From: Bryum argenteum
Lineage: Eukaryota > Streptophyta > Bryopsida > Bryales > Bryaceae
DNA: 64,000 nt
Assembly (NCBI GenBank): GCA_037043015.1
Contig: CM073327.1
Span: 16,288,727 to 16,352,726 of the forward strand
Reading direction: 5' to 3'
Shown: positions 9,887 through 22,200 of the stretch, in pieces
Position numbering within the stretch: position 1 is the first letter of the stretch
Layout: every line of letters starts with the position of its first letter
Made by a program: the position numbers and the translations under genes
Notes under the pieces: generated by a model
What the model was told of the DNA's origin: nothing
What the model saw: only the letters and a program-made list of their open reading frames with translations
Databases searched by the model: none

Positions 9887-12800
9887 ATGAAGAGACATAG
9901 GGATCGCAAAGTTCAATGTCCATGCATACAGTGTACAAGAATGGGAGGGAGGTTATTGAAGGTGTCAACAGTAGATACCCACATGCTTCGGCAGAGGGAG
10001 GAAGAACTTCTCATTCAAGAAAACTTTGTGGATGTCGAAATTCAACAACCAATGTTACCTCAGGAGATAAACAATGAAGAAGAGGATGGAGGTATCCCCG
10101 AAGAACATGGTGAGGAAGTCACAAAACGGTCTCTTGAAGAAGCCATTTTAAGCCAAATTATTAATGTACAATCTGTCTGTGATGAACATGGGGCCAGTAT
10201 TGGATTACAAGATTTTTTATTGAAGCAATTTCTGGGAGGTTTCGATACTAAAGAAGTCGAAGGTGAAGAAGTGAACTTCGATAATAAGCCCCTTGGATTT
10301 CTTCTATCACAATTACCTGTTGGATGGGACGGTAAATTACAAGGTCATAGAGTTCCAGATTCGTGGAAAAAATTAATGGAGATGTACACAAATTTTGGAA
10401 TGGTAACCCCGTAGCGTTGGAGACTGTGCGTAGGAACACTCGAATGTGCACACGAAGGGGTACTTTTTCCTCCTAGTTTGGAGGATTGCAACAAATCAGG
10501 ACATGTGCAACAGTGTTTGATTCATAAAATCAACAAACGAGATTGTGCTCTTTGTTGTGAGAGGTGTAGAGAATGCACTTTACCTAGAAAAGAGATGAAG
10601 CCATTCGATTATTTACCTATTGGACCACAATTGACTTTGATTTTCAAGTCAAAAACATTTTGCCATCAGATTTTGGAGATGTGGAGGAATCGACAGAGGT
10701 GGATGGGTAAAAATCCAAGTGATGTTATAGACCCGATCACAAATTTCTGGGATGGAATGAAAGTCAGAATCACTCAAGATTTCTGGAATCCTGGAGGAGC
10801 TTGGGAGCTTCCAGTAATTTGTTTGCAGTCAAGATGTCGAATGAGTCACAAGGCGTTTCCTAGGAAATGCGAAGAGCTTTTAAATGGCTGGGACGAGGAT
10901 CAACAGTCCTATAAATTTTCATGTAGAAAATGTCGGCATACCATAGTTGCAGAGAGAAGAATGTGTCAGGTAATTTCTTCATTTCATTTGCCTATTATTT
11001 TAGAAATGATTCTATAATCAATTTGTCTATTTTGATCTCTTGATTTCATTTCATCAAATCTTTCTAATAACTTCGAATTTATTTTTTCCAAAATTGTTAT
11101 TGTAGGGTGATCCAAGAAACATTGCTTTAGTTGCCCACTGGGATGGGTTTCAACCCACCAGGCATACGACTAGGAGTTGCTGGGTGGTCGAAGTGCAAAT
11201 ACTCAACTGTGGAAAAATAGGATCCATAGGCATCCTCCCGGTTTTATTCATCCCCTTGCATTCAGTTCATGAAGTATTTTTGGAGAAGATAAAAAAATGC
11301 AAGACTTTGTTCCTTCAACCTCTAGTCAATGAGTTAGAATCTCTATTTGTAAACGGTTTTAACGTTGAGTTTGCATTTCCGCCGCAGCTCATTAGTCGAC
11401 ACCTTTCAAATGATAGAGAGATTACACTAAGAGTCATATTGATGTTGTTTACTGGAGACCATCCAGCACAAACAAAAATAGGGATGTTGAAGGCGTCTGG
11501 AAAATCTCCATGTCGAAGGTGTGTGTGTCATTCCACCCTTGTAGGTGGTCGTTATGTGTACGGGAGTAATCGTCATCAACTGTTGGAGCCTCCACCAAAG
11601 CGTTCCAGTGATGCACTATATTACAAGAAGGTGGTATAACCGGAGAATCTGTGCTTTGGAAGTTGTTTCATTTGTACGATTTCGACATTAGCTTGGATTT
11701 AGTGTTTGATGTTATGCATATTACAAGCCTAAACTTGTTCAAAACCTACACTAATAAGTTATTCTCTGAGTTACAAGACACCGGAGTACAAATAGAGCAA
11801 GTGAAGTCTTTATGCGATTTGGTCTCAATTGAGAGGCCTCACGAGTTACGCCAGGGCCGTTGGCCAAATAATCCAGTAGATTTTCATTCTAATTTCATGG
11901 CAGAAGAAAACCAACTCTTTGTTCAGTGGGTTTTGCCTCATTTATTGAGCTTAGTATATGGGCAAGTGTCAGAAGGTAGGTTGAAGCTAGGTCTAATTCT
12001 CGTTGATATATCCCACTATTTGTTCAACCGAACAAGAACTAATGGTTGGTCTTCAAAGGACATTTCTATTGTTACAACTTTGCTTCACTCTTGGCGTATT
12101 CTGTCTGAAGAGTTGGATGGGCCTAACGGAGCTCCATTAGAGCATGTTGCAGGTGAGTCTTTTTAATCTTTTTTTTTTCATTTTATGTTTTTAAAATTAA
12201 TGTGTTCTTTAATTTACTATATCTTGTGTGTTTCTAACTTATATTCATGAATTTCACAGGTGCTGCACATATCATGGATGACGTTCTTCGTTTTGGTCCA
12301 CATGAATTATATTGGTGTTATTCTTATGAGCGACTTGTATCAAAGTTCCATAAAATTACAACAAACAATAAGGAAATGGAGATATCTTACATACAATTTT
12401 ATGGAAGGCAGATTTTCAACAATACTATGCATCAAATTCAAATTGAAGGAGATGGCCTTACTACGGAGCAAAGGAAGTTATTCCTTGTTCACAGGTTTCT
12501 CATTATTCCAGAGGGAATTCAACCTGATGTTGAGGATCAAGTTACCTGTTTGAATTGGCATTCAAGGTGCATAATCCAAGTACCCAGTATTGAAAAGGCT
12601 ACCGAAGTATGGAATTGCATAAAAGGGAATTCTTCAAGTGCATGCCACTTGACTTCTGTTTTGAAAGGTATTCTTGTGAGCCGAAAAGATACCAAAGTAG
12701 AGATTATGCCCTCTGAGTATCAAAATTATGTGCGTTGGTATTTGACGGGAAAGGGGATCCTTGGAGATCGGAATAATCATCAGTGGAATCCACTGATGAA

Positions 12801-13206
12801 GGAAGTAAAGCTTGTTATGCTTTCTGGAAAGCTTTACAGGTGTGGGTGCACGGTAGTTGTAAAGAAAGATCCCAACAGTGCTACTCCATACAAAGCCAAA
12901 ATCAAAAAGTTCTTCACCCACGATTTTAGTGGCGAGGTTCGAGTTTTTTTTTCCGCAGAATATTTCTTGCATCTGCAGAATGAAGTTGGTAATTTCCAAA
13001 CAGATCTTGTGGATGAAGTCACTGGTATGAATGTCATATTGAACAATCGGCTGTTCCCTTACGATTACACTTGTATTCGTCCGGTAGAATCAATATTATG
13101 CAAATTTATCAAGGTTCCGTGTCCAAGACGAATTGGAGCAGAGTATAGTGTTGCTTACACAATGGATGATTTGGAGCTACGAGAAAGAATCCATTTTGAA
13201 ATCTGA
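9887..13206 (+). pseudogene. CACTA/En-Spm Tnp2-type transposase (Transposase_21), disabled
   Basis: Three exons can be followed: 9887-10969, 11106-12152 and 12260-13206. The N-terminus carries the Cys-rich transposase-associated motif (VQCPCIQCTRMGG...DTHML). The middle has the Tnp2 core (GDPRNIALVAHWDGFQP, WVVEVQILNCGK, later LDLVFDVMHI with a second acidic residue). The C-terminus has the usual region after the catalytic domain (FGPHELYWCYSYERLVSKF). There are two lesions: an in-frame TAG at 10412-10414 where a Gln codon fits (C-to-T of CAG), and a frameshift near 11625-11635 (exon 2 is 1047 nt, one base short of what both splice phases need). Otherwise the frame is intact, so inactivation seems recent. 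Transposase would cut and paste the element in the nucleus. Confidence 0.85.
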
Positions 13207-13487
13207 CTTTCATGACAGAGCTCAAATTAAAGAAGCTCCGTAAATGCAAAGAGGTAAGATTGTCTAATATTCCTTTACTTAAAATTTGAAGTTTGTGAGA
13301 TCTGAATTGGGTTCTCAGAATTGTTTAGGTTGGATATGGCCTGTAAGAGCATGAATCTGGATTACAAGCAGGGTTATGTCAGGTATGCTTTTTTTGCAAT
13401 TAGCAAGGCCTCGTCAAGCTAGCTTTTAACACGGTTTGAGATTGGATGTTTACTGACAAGGTGGCGCTTGAATGTGTGTGACTGCAG

Positions 13488-15073
13488 ATTGGCAAGGTCG
13501 ACGAGCAGAAGCAGTGTGAATATAATGCTTTCCATTTGCTCACACAGAGAGTTGGATCCGTTGCTAAAGACGTGGGCAATGGCGAACTCAACTACTTTCA
13601 CTCGATCTTAATTCGGAACTTTGGCGGGGATGTGGCGAGTACTCCCCGGAGCGGTAACAGTTCCAAACCATAGATGTCCATTCGAGAACTTATTCGTGAT
13701 CATTATCAATCAGATTGCAGATGGATAACCAGAAATTGCATCACCTAACTAGTCCAAAAGTTTTCGTTGAGAAATGTTACTTTCATTTGGGCGCAGGCTC
13801 GAAGTAAGCATGATTGTGACAGCTACGACCTTAGATCACGGCCATGGTTTCGGACGTCGACGTCGGTGACGAAGGTGGTGATCGTGCTATTCCGGCTGCT
13901 CTGCCCAATTTCGACTCCAATTCCTTGGCTGCCAAGGTGCGAGCGACCGAGCCATTCATCCCTGGCACCTATTAATCCTGGTTGTGATTGAATTTAGAAG
14001 TGACATTTATCACCCTTTGAGTCTGAGAGTGCGACCGCAGGCGATTCTGGTGCTCACCGATGCTGTGCTTACGACATTCGGGAATGTTACAATTCCTGAT
14101 GCTGCCGGGGGTGCGAAGGTGTTTCTATACAAGTTGCCGCAGAGTAACGACGCGGACGTGGCTCTGGCAGTCACCTCGTCGTCACTGTTTAAGCAGCTCT
14201 GTAGAATTGGTGGTCACTACGAATCCGTCGTGCGGGACTTGGAGAATCTCCTGCTTGTTCTCATCATATACTTCTCCTACTTCGCCAACCTTAAGCAAAT
14301 CGAAACCAACGGAATGCCTCAGTACAGCGATATATACGAGGACTTCGAGCGCATCGGCGGCAACTTAACGTGTGTCACCCAATCAGGTACTTGCAATCTC
14401 TGTGTCTCAAAATGGTACGCTTGAGAATTATCCTGAATTACACTCTGTCAATTGCTAGTCAGATGCGTTGATTTTGTGCTAATACTGTAAGTGTGAATGC
14501 AGCTTTCAACACTAACGGTGATCTCATTGGCATGGCTGGCGTTCCAATCTACTTGGATTTATTGGGAAACCGGACGAATCCTGTCAAAGATGCATTACGA
14601 CGTAGAGTGACAGGATACAGTTATCCTACCAAGGCGATCCTACATACTTCTGCAAATTGCACCAGCTTCCCGGTAAGTACAATTACTCGAAAACAATGCT
14701 TGCAATTGTGGCTCAATGTCAAATGCCACCAGTCCTGCAATTAACGAGAGTGAGGTGAATGGAACAGGATGGAACAGTGCAAGCATGTGCAGGAGGGTAT
14801 GCGAACAACGGAGGTCTGTGCGAGAGAACAGACACGAAAAGCACCATCCAAGACCTCGCTTGCTGTGAGGAATGTAGCACTCACGGTGCATCTGATGATT
14901 CGCCCAATACGGGTGTGATTGCTAGCAGTGTTATAGGAGCCTTTGTGTTGGTGGTCCTCTTCGTGTTGTGGGCTTGTAAAAGGTTCCCGAATCCCCACAG
15001 CCTGGGCATATGTAATCACATGCAGAACCCCCAACCCCCGATCGAAGGGGATCGTCATCCGCAAGCTTACTGA
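13488..15073 (+). pseudogene. Decayed vWA/Cache-domain membrane protein (alpha2-delta-like)
   Basis: Pieces of one gene occur in the right order. An acceptor at 13487 opens an N-terminal segment (VDEQKQCEYNAFHLLTQRV) that soon reaches a stop. About 13816-13905 has YDLRSRPWFRTSTSVTKVVIVL, the pre-vWA linker and first vWA strand. About 14041-14424 resumes at the end of a vWA fold (ILVLTDAVLTTFG, AGGAKVFLYKL) and enters the Cache region. Exon 14503-14672 has NTNGDLIGMAGVPIYL. The last frame ends at 15073 with a Cys-rich stretch (CCEEC) and one membrane span (IASSVIGAFVLVVLFVL). Most of the vWA domain, including the metal-site motif, is missing, and several segments are in different frames. Intact relatives are single-pass surface proteins. 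This one looks dead or is a transposon-captured set of exons. Confidence 0.7.
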
Positions 15074-15472
15074 TGTTCCGCCTCGTCCACTCAGCTCCCC
15101 TATTTCGTCAACTCATTCATTCAGCTTCTGTTGGTGGTTGACTTCTATATCCAGGTACACTTTTGTAGTAAATATCTCCCTTGTAAGCTTCTAGAGAAGG
15201 TGTTATTAAATCGTTCTTGTTAGAACAAGCGTGTCCCTTGAAAGAAAAACCATCATCTCCAGAAATCATCTCCATCTTCAAAATTCCTATCTTTGCACTT
15301 TCTCGAATATCTTTTGTTGCTTTCAGAGGTGATTATAAGTTTATAACCAAATTTTGTGGTTCATTATATTAATCAAAGGATTATTGTTATAGTGTTCAAA
15401 CTTCTTGGGTTTGATGTTATATGTCACTGTCTCTTGGTGCAGGTTGTTTTTTAAATTATTTGATAATTCTCA

Positions 15473-15600
15473 CTTGGGAAAACATATATGGATTCCTCAC
15501 GTAAACTACTTTACCATCATTTTCCCACAATAAATAGATTTCCGCTTGGGAAAACATATATAGATTCCTTGTACGACCTACTTTACCATCATTTTTCCAC
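15473..15600. repeat. Tandem duplication of about 56-72 bp
   Basis: The blocks 15473-15528 and 15545-15600 are about 85 percent identical (both start cttgggaaaacatatat and end ccatcattt.ccac). The duplication is non-coding; its origin is unknown. Confidence 0.8.
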
Positions 15601-16268
15601 TTTCACATACATGCTAGGAGGGAAAGATCTTCAGGTTTCCTACTTTCAAAAGAGGGAAACGCTACTATCTTCCTTGTGATTAACGACAATTTGTTCGAAT
15701 TAACCAAGCGCGATGTTTCCTTTATGCGATTTCTTGGTTTGTAAAATTGGCTGCTAGAATTTTGCTGAGAAAGTACAGAAATCTACTCATTGTCAGTAGC
15801 ATTCTTAGAGGAGAGAGGTCGTTTTAAAGTGCTCTTTTTGCGTTTTAGGATGAGCTCGTCCTCGTTCTTGACAACTTTCTTGCTGTGAAAGTTGAGCATT
15901 AAGAATCTGAAGCTTCAAGTGTGAAGTTCGGAAATGGCGGTGGAGCAGCAAGTGCGCTGCTCAAGAAGATTGTAGAAAACATTTCTGCACGCACTTTAGG
16001 TGTACATGTACGTTGGTACGAGTCGTATTCCCGCCAAACTCTCACATATAATTCCTTTTCCATAATTGAAGTTCCTCTATCGTCGACTGACAGTGTTCAA
16101 TGCATCAGGATGATACTTAAACTCTCCTGCTGCAGACGTCTAAGGTGCTGATGCTTTTGATGTGATTGTTGCGTCTCGGAGACATACTGTGATGCCATAG
16201 ATTGTTGTGTATGCTCTGGCACCCTGAACTCGATGTTTTAATGCAGAAAGATTCTGAGAATTAGAACC
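15601..16268 (+). other. Upstream region of the ZNFX1-like gene with a possible stray exon
   Basis: A frame around 15921-16030 reads KFGNGGGAASALLKKIVENI and then GVHVRWYE. The last part resembles the NxxVxIxNVHIRYED motif of chorein/VPS13-type lipid-transfer proteins, but the match is short. A tract just upstream (15848-15900) reads DELVLVLDNFLAVKVEH and ends in a stop. These may be coding relics. No promoter elements are clear. The ATG of the downstream gene sits in a good context (aaccATGg). Confidence 0.25.
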
Positions 16269-19200
16269 ATGGCATCTGCCGGAAGCTCCATGAAGAGAGT
16301 CGAATCGTTGAATGGAAACGGCGACAGCTCTGGAAGCTGGAGGTCAGGCTGGACGCCAGCTCGTCTTCCTCCTACTCCGAGTAGAGACTCTCGCACAGTA
16401 AACCAAACAACGTTCCAAAAGAAGAAGTTCAATGATGTAACCTACCGTGGAACGGTCTCGTATGTCAACTACGAAAGGGGTTTCGGAAAGCTTGTTCCGG
16501 AAACGGTTTCCACGAACCAAAGCTCCGTCACAGAATCCACATCAAAGGATGTTCATTTTAAGGTTGCTCTAGGAGCAAACCAGTGTTCAAGCACAATGAC
16601 TGGGGGCATGACTTTGATAGAAGGAGATATCTTGAGATACGTACTCCAAGACTTCTCGAAGGAGCGGCCATCGACTCGGAGAGCCACTTTATGCAAGTGT
16701 AGAGCTCGAAAGATGGACAAAGTGGTTGATTATGTGAAGGGCTTGGTGGCCAGAGCTCAAGACCATCCCCATGATGTCCTTAGATCTGTTACCAGCTGTC
16801 CTGCAGCTCTCAAGTATGTTTTGGACTACGAAAATCCATCCAGGGAGCTTTCAAAACATGTTCTCGACCTCTGCCACATCCTGCAAAGCAACAGTTCCTC
16901 TGAGGTCTACAGCTCAAGGTTGGCGCAAATGTATACTCTATTCGGCGAGTCGCAGTTTCTGATTTCTGAGGCGGGTGTTCAAAAATACGCCATAATTTAT
17001 GCCGGTGACGACAACTTGAAAGAGCTCTTGAAAGAGATGTTGATACACCTGCTTGAGAGAGACCCGTCTCAGCTGCGTACGATCTTGCCACTCGTAGAGC
17101 GCCTCGGAGTATGTGAAAAGCCTCGCACAAGTACAGATTCTATGGTCTCTACCAACCTTGAAACGAGTGAGCAGGTGCAATATTTACCTCTTCGTTGTGA
17201 CGGCGTAAGTTTTGTTACAAGGATTCTTAATGTCGTTGCCAGCGGCAGAAGCCAGATACCAGGATCGCGATGCTGGGCAAAATTTCCGTTGTTGCCAACC
17301 ATGGAAGAGATGAGGAGTGGTTGTTATTCCTCCTTGCCAGTTGTGAGGAAAAAGGGATCTTATGGCAGCACGGACGACTACCTGGACACCTATTTCCGCT
17401 TGCTGCGAGCAGATTGCTTCGCCGAATTGTTGCAAGGAATACAAGCCTTTCGTCAGGGAAAACTAGACAATCGTGATATTAAAATGTGGTTCACGGTTAC
17501 AGTGGTGGGAGTCCATTTTAGTCTCTTTAAACCCCGGGGGCTAACGTTTGCTTTGAGCCTACCGCCGAAAGGTAAAGTCGCCACCAAAGCTCCTTTGAAT
17601 GGAAGCTTGGTGTGTATTTCTGGCGACGGTGGCAGGTTTGACATGCCCATCTGGGGTGTCGTGAGACAGTGCGAAGCAGAATCTCCCAAAGTATGTGTCT
17701 GCTTCGTGGAAATAATTGTCCAAAGTGGAGGCACTGAACTCAGCTGTGACGATTCTTTGTCCGTGCAATACGCCCGGCTAATGAACGGAGAGAATCTAAT
17801 GATGGCGGAGAGCCCCACGGCGTACTTTGCATACCAGCCTGTATTGGATGCACTCCAACGCACCGATCCGCAAAGAATTCCCTTTCAAGACGAGCTTGTG
17901 TTTGTGACTTGGCCAAGCAAAGCTCCCGAATATCTGACGAGCCCTTCTACGAAGCTGGATTGGAGTTGCATCTTTGATCTTCCCGAAACGCAGGGTTACT
18001 ACAGACGTTGTATTTCTTTCGCAGCAGATGAATCCACACCTTGTGCATCATATGCTGGAGAGAATTGGGAAGGAATTGGAGGTGTAGCATCTCTGCAGGG
18101 AAAAGGATACAAAACCAGCTTTGACGCAAGCCAACTCAAAGCTGTGGAACTTGCTCTGAACAACCGGCTGACAATGATTCAAGGTCCTCCGGGAACAGGT
18201 GTGGCTTTCGTTTTGTGAAAAACTTATAATCCAGCATATTATCAATATATGTTCGCAAAAGTCATGTGCGCTCCGTCAGTATGAATAAAACGACAGGATT
18301 TTTTAGAAAACCATTACATTGAAACGGATCACATATTGGAAACGGTAATCAGAGTCGAAGAATCAGGTTTGGGCTAATGTTATCACACTGTGAAAACGTT
18401 GACTGTCTAATGTGTATTCTTTTACAGGAAAGACGTACATTGCGTGCAAGCTACTACAGCTGCTACTTTCGGCGAATACGTTTCCAAAAGAAAGTCCTGT
18501 ACTTGTCATGACTTACAAGAATCATGCTCTCGATCAATTCCTCGAAAAGTGCTTGACCTTCTGTGCAAAAGACAGCATAGTGCGCGTTGGGGGAAAGAGC
18601 AGCCAGATAGCAGAAATCGAGGAGTGCAACTTGAGATATAAGGTGGACCGAAAGGATGAGTTTAATGATGAGCTAAGTGAAAACCGTCGGAAAGCGATGG
18701 AGATGCAACAAGATATGGAGATTGCCCTTAAAGAATACCACAAACGCGTGCTAAATTTCGACCCCGTAATGATTATTACTTCGGGGCAGCCTGATTTACG
18801 CTACTTCATAAACCGCGTTTGTAATCTCGGCAGGGTGCAAACATTATGTTCGAGATTACTGCCTGAAGGTTCTACTGTCGCAGAGCTACTGGTTCAAGAC
18901 CAATTCCCTGAAGACGTAGATCCAAAATGGGTAGCAGACTTAAAATGGCTCAATAAATCTCTTGTTTTAGAGATCAAGCGGTGGATACCAAAGTCAGAAG
19001 TACTGTACTGTGCCCTGAATTGTTTCTCTACCAAGAAGCCAGCAAGCTTTGCAAACCAGAGTGATTTGTTTGTAGCTAACAATGTAACAGATGATGAGGC
19101 GCTGTCCACTGCTGCGGATAGCAATGACGTGCTGGATGACGGAGAAGAAGAAGAAAGAAGGAGCGCTTATGAAAGTATGCGTAAGGTACTACGTTCTGTA

Positions 19201-22200
19201 ACTACTGTAATTTTCAATCCATATTTAAGACTGCCTCAGTAGCATTTCACTAATTCAAGAATCTGTTTCCAGGACGCGGAGCTCGAGGAACTGGATCCCA
19301 AATCCACACACTTCGATTCTAGAACCAAGAGCAATGAGCGGAAGTGGTTAGAAAATGACTTCGTGGCGTTTTCGACTAAAGGAAATGCTCAGAAAGCTCC
19401 CGTGGCATTCTCACATTTGGAGAATGTAAGTTGCTTTCTTGTACAAAACCTGTCAATGAATACTGGATCATAGAAATTCTCGAGAGATGTACAATTCCAG
19501 TCTCATCTTGGTGCATATTGAAGATCTGTATATAAGTAGTCAACGACAATGATGAGATTGAAATACATTTGCAGCTGGATGGAAAGTACGATTGGGTAGC
19601 AGAAGGAGATCCATACTCTTTATCACCGGAGCATCGAACGATCTTGGTGTTGAAGTGTTGGCAAAGGAGTGTGGATGAAGCGTGGCAGCGCTTTGCAAGC
19701 ATCAAGTCCAAGTATGACAACGTCCTGCAGGACACTGAGGAGATAACGAAACGCCGGAACCTTGCGATCTTCAAGAAAGCCAAGATCATTTTCATGACAA
19801 CCACTGTAAGTTGCATACGATCATCAAAGGCAGCACCATAAGCACATGATTGCTCCTTCCTGAATTACCTCCGTCAGCAGCTTTCGGATGCCGACGGGCT
19901 TGTGACTGATCATATTCAGCGCAAGTGTGGACGCACTATGTCCTGATCCATCTTACTATGTCCTCAACTACCTCTTTTGCGTTCCCAAGAGATATGACTG
20001 AGTATGTGTAACTCGCATATTGCAGGGAGCAGCAACGCACCAAAGTGTATTGAGGTGTCTATCTCCAGCTGTGATACTCGTTGAAGAGGCAGCCGAGATT
20101 CTGGAGCCGAACGTTCTTGCTGTCCTCCACTCCAACCTGCAACACCTCATATTGATTGGGGACCACCAACAACTACGACCGCAAGTCGCCTCTTATCCCC
20201 TCGAACGCTGGTGAGCGCCTGACATCTTGGTGCCTTCAAGAATGAACTCACTGGAATCTGTAGGTGTTGGCTGCTGGCAAGCTTGTAACAAGTGTTAAAT
20301 TTGGTGTTGTTCTTCAGGCATGGGTTCTCAGTGTCTATGTTTGAGAGATTGGTGGAGCACAACAAGCTTCCATTTCAGCACTTGAACCAGCAGAGTCGAA
20401 TGCGAGAAGAATTTGTTCCAATGCTGCTGCCAATATACCCATTCCTGAAATCTCATAAAGCAAACGTCTCGGGACTTCGAAATGAAGAACCAGCGTACAT
20501 GGAGAAGACGATGTACTTCTGGACTCACAGATTCCCAGAATTGAGTCAGCGGAGCTACACAAACGCAAAAGAAGCTGAGATGGTGGTTGCTCTTGCCCGT
20601 TGGATTGTGTCGGAGGTTGGGATCACCCAAAAAGTCACAATTATTGCGGCATACAGTAGTCAGGTTTGTTCATTTTCCCCCTTAAATCGAGCACAGATGT
20701 GAATTTTAGTTTTGGGACTATTGATGAATGAATCAACCTTCACCTGAACGAGGGAGGCGGTTAACATGTATTCTACCCATGTTGTGGGATGGACCGCGAA
20801 CTTGCAGGTCAAGGTCATCCAGAGGCTGCTGGATGTTCCACCCGATAGTGCTCGTGATGGTTCCCCTGATCATCCAAAGCTCCAAGGAACTGCGGTCTAC
20901 ACTATTGATAAGTTCCAGGTATGATCATTTTCTATGATCCTATCTACTTGCTGAAGAAACTCCTGTGAGCTAGTCATTAAACCCACAGACATTTTATGAG
21001 CCAATCGCGATCTCAAATTCGTAAATTTGTTTGGACGGTGCTTGTGTTCAGGGAGCCGAGAATGAGATCGTGATAGTGTCACTTGTGCGGTCAAATGATA
21101 CAAGGAAGATAGGATTTTTGAGTGCCAGAAGTCGCTTGTGCGTTGCAGTATCCAGAGCGCGCGCTGGTGTCTACCTCGTTGGGAATAGCACCACATTGAC
21201 TCAGAGTTCCGCCGACTGGAGGACGCTGGTATCTTACTTCGAGAGTCAAAACGCCATTAGTTCTTCCATTCATTTGCGTTGTCCTCGACATCCAAACCTT
21301 CCAACTTTTGAACTCACCAACAACACTGCATCTCAGTTTAAGAGATCTGACGTCTGCAGGCATGACTGTCTAACAGAACTACCTTGTGGTCATTCTTGTG
21401 TTCGCTCTTGTCACTCAGGACCCCATAGTTGGCCATGTAAACAGAAAGTGCGTGTCACTTTCGGGCTCTGTGGTCATGATGTAGAAAAATTTTGTTATGA
21501 GGATGAATATGATTTGAGGTGCATGACGAAGGTTATGCATACATTCGACAAGTGTTCGCATACCACGCTGCTGGCCTGCTGGCAAGTGAAAGGGAGAAGA
21601 AAGGAATTTGACTTAGCGTGTAAGAAAGATTGTGAGAAGAAGCGGGAGTGCGGACATATGTGCACATCATGGTGCTCAGAGATCTGTGAAGCCACTCCTT
21701 GTACATCCTGCATAGAGATTGAGAAGGAGAATGAGAGAATCAAGAAAGAAATACAAGCAAAAGCAAGAGAGGAAGAACTGCGAAAGCTGGAAATGGAGAT
21801 CAAAGCGCTTGGAGCGACAACGAATGCGGGACTTCTGCTACATGAAGTGCACCCCTGGGGCGATTCGGCAGAAGATTTCCACATGGTACGTCCACTGATC
21901 TCTTTCGGCTTGCAAACAGGAATTCAGCTTTTAATCTCACGGAGTGCGCCTGCTGCAGGCAAAAGGAAGAGTCGAGAAATCTTGTCACCCACACTCAAAC
22001 AACGTGTTTGTAGTCACTAGCGTTGAAAAAGTAGAGAACTTGAAACTTCAGAGGAAGTTTCTTGAAGCGCAGAAAGATATATTCAGCCCTCAGGAGATTC
22101 GGAAGTGGCTCTTCTATGGTGGTTCTGACGACCAGTTGCGCCACTTCGCGCGAAATGGGTTCAAGGTTCCGCAACAGCAGGTACAGCACTCGGCATCTTC

